DNA of 64,000 nt from Caryophanales bacterium (GTDB taxonomy: Bacteria > Bacillota > Bacilli > Exiguobacteriales > Exiguobacteriaceae), in assembly GCA_902363455.1 (NCBI GenBank), contig CABJAC010000001.1, forward strand, positions 1,116,001 through 1,180,000, in the 5' to 3' direction. The translations under genes and the position numbers were made by a program. The notes under the pieces are model-generated. The model was not told the origin of the DNA. It did no database searches and saw only the letters and a program-made list of their open reading frames with translations. This document shows positions 62,977 to 64,000 of the stretch, one piece after another (the stretch's first letter is position 1; each line of letters opens with the position of its first letter).

Positions 62977-64000
62977 TGTGTTCATGACGGTACTCCTTTG
63001 TGCGACCGTTGGAATTTCGGTTGTTCATGCGGATTCGAAAACCGATGCGCTCTACGTCTCGATTGGTCAAGCCCTGTCGGCAGCCAACAATCAGGACCGG
63101 AGCAGTCTTAAGACCGCACTGCAGACGCTTGAGCAGCAGGTTGACCGTTTACCGGTCTCTGCCGAGCAAAAGGTGATTCAACAACGATTGACGGCCGTAC
63201 AAAAGCAGACCTCTCTGCCGGCAGTCAGACAGCAGCTGACGAAACTGTCGACGGCTGTCCGTGCACTGGAAGAAACGGGACGTCCGAAATCAGATCCTGC
63301 TGCTGAAAAACGGCTGACAGAGTTGTTTACTTGGACGAAGCAGCTCAGACATGCTGGAACGATGTCCGAACGGAAGAAGCTACAGTCCGATTTACTGGCG
63401 GCCTGGACCGACCGCGAAACGGTTGTCCGAGAGACGAGCATCGGACATTACGGTCAAGTCGAAATGGGATTGTCCGCAATCCGGATTGCTTTGGCACGCG
63501 AAACATTTGATCCATCGGAGCTGAATCAAGCACTTGATCAGTTTGATGCGAGTATCCGCTCCTTCCTGCAAGGGGATGCCGTTGAAACGGTGAAGCAGAC
63601 GGGACTCGCTGAACTGGTCGCGTTACTCAAACAAGCGAATCAGCAACTCGAGGATCAGGATATACCGGCAGCCGAGAAGACACTGACAACATTTATTAAG
63701 CGTTGGCCGAGCGGTGAAGGGGAAGTTCGTACGCGGAGCAGTTCTTTATATACGACGATTGAATCAGATGTGCCTGTTCTGTTGTCGCGTTTAGATGAAA
63801 CGACGATGGAGTCCACCCGGACCGACTTGGCACCAATCATTACCTCACTTCAAGTGTTGACAGAGAAAACCACGTACTCCTTTATTGATGCCATGTTCGT
63901 CATGTTGCGGGAAGGTCTGGAAGCATTGCTGATCATCAGTGCCCTCGTCGCATTCACCCGGAAAGCCAAGCTCGCGGGTGAACGTCTCATATGGACCGGG
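62960..64000 (+). CDS. efeU: EfeU/FTR1-family iron permease (3' part cut by window)
   Basis: 347 residues visible, then the window ends. A signal-anchor start (RSLLNVFMTVLLCATVGISVVHA) is followed by an extracytoplasmic helical domain of about 280 residues. The FTR1 membrane domain then begins with REGLE (residues 317-321) in VMLREGLEALLIISAL, the iron-ligand motif. The long N-terminal domain is typical of Gram-positive EfeU (YwbL). AAAGGAGGCTACATCGGTG precedes the ATG. Gene order is O-B-U, unlike the U-O-B of Bacillus subtilis. Confidence 0.9.
   Translation, partial: MRSLLNVFMTVLLCATVGISVVHADSKTDALYVSIGQALSAANNQDRSSLKTALQTLEQQVDRLPVSAEQKVIQQRLTAVQKQTSLPAVRQQLTKLSTAVRALEETGRPKSDPAAEKRLTELFTWTKQLRHAGTMSERKKLQSDLLAAWTDRETVVRETSIGHYGQVEMGLSAIRIALARETFDPSELNQALDQFDASIRSFLQGDAVETVKQTGLAELVALLKQANQQLEDQDIPAAEKTLTTFIKRWPSGEGEVRTRSSSLYTTIESDVPVLLSRLDETTMESTRTDLAPIITSLQVLTEKTTYSFIDAMFVMLREGLEALLIISALVAFTRKAKLAGERLIWTG

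Overview
The window reads as a chromosomal segment of a low-to-mid GC Firmicute of the order Bacillales, most likely an Exiguobacterium. The evidence is a double-headed DynA dynamin, the YdbS/YdbT membrane PH-domain pair, a Bacillus-type ganSPQA galactooligosaccharide operon under a LacI regulator and a cre site, an Ohr/OhrR pair, an efe iron-uptake operon with a Tat-exported DyP peroxidase, strong AGGAGG ribosome binding sites and frequent GTG/TTG starts. The genus name is an inference from gene content. I found no rRNA, tRNA, CRISPR array or prophage block.

Layout. 1-3.7 kb: the end of an FAD amine oxidase-type gene, a small membrane protein, a CorA-like transporter and a LysR regulator. 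3.7-5.1 kb: a TnpB-only IS200/IS605-type element with both ends visible, inserted exactly at the LysR stop codon. 5.2-10.5 kb: dynA and an NAD(P)-binding protein. 10.7-18.5 kb: a run of small accessory genes, including two tandem PaaK/CapK-like adenylate-forming enzymes (the second frameshifted), a DUF5694-like protein, a VOC protein, a dehydrogenase, a coiled-coil protein and an RDD protein. 18.6-26.4 kb: the galactoside locus, with a diverged mutarotase-like gene, a LacI regulator, a binding lipoprotein, two permeases and a GH42 beta-galactosidase. A 50-bp perfect palindrome and a cre-containing promoter sit between regulator and operon. 26.4-34.4 kb: a LysR/SDR divergent pair, an acetyltransferase, a small lipoprotein, a Nudix hydrolase, SDR, DUF402 and HAD proteins, and a three-gene operon (YciI-like, creatininase-like, methyltransferase). 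34.6-46 kb: small membrane/PH-domain genes, an atypical kinase, an operon of M32 carboxypeptidase, GDPD, an unknown and a guanylate-kinase-like protein, an APH-like kinase, a GNAT-TPR fusion, MarR, a long RelA/SpoT-domain protein, and ohr/ohrR. 46.6-60.8 kb: ydbS-ydbT with a hydrolase-fold protein, a PP2C-like protein, a CPA1 antiporter, SDR, GNAT and Gfo/Idh/MocA enzymes, a secreted SH3b-C39 protein and a DUF2339 membrane protein. 60.8-64 kb: a Fur-box promoter followed by efeO-efeB-efeU, the last cut by the window edge.

How genes work together. The gan operon imports beta-galactooligosaccharides, which GanA hydrolyses. It carries no ABC ATPase, so a shared MsmX-type ATPase elsewhere is expected, and CcpA plus the LacI protein should gate it. 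Ohr detoxifies organic peroxides under OhrR through a visible operator. EfeU/O/B take up iron when Fur releases the promoter. The strongest unusual signals are: the TnpB element, whose predicted guide RNA (with a pseudoknot) targets the empty insertion site and whose right end rebuilt the lysR stop codon; a likely small RNA with a C-rich loop opposite 55.84-55.90 kb; the 50-bp palindrome over the LacI stop codon; a RelA/SpoT-domain protein with a long C-terminal extension; a hydrolase lacking its nucleophile; and two 27-residue peptides with strong ribosome binding sites.
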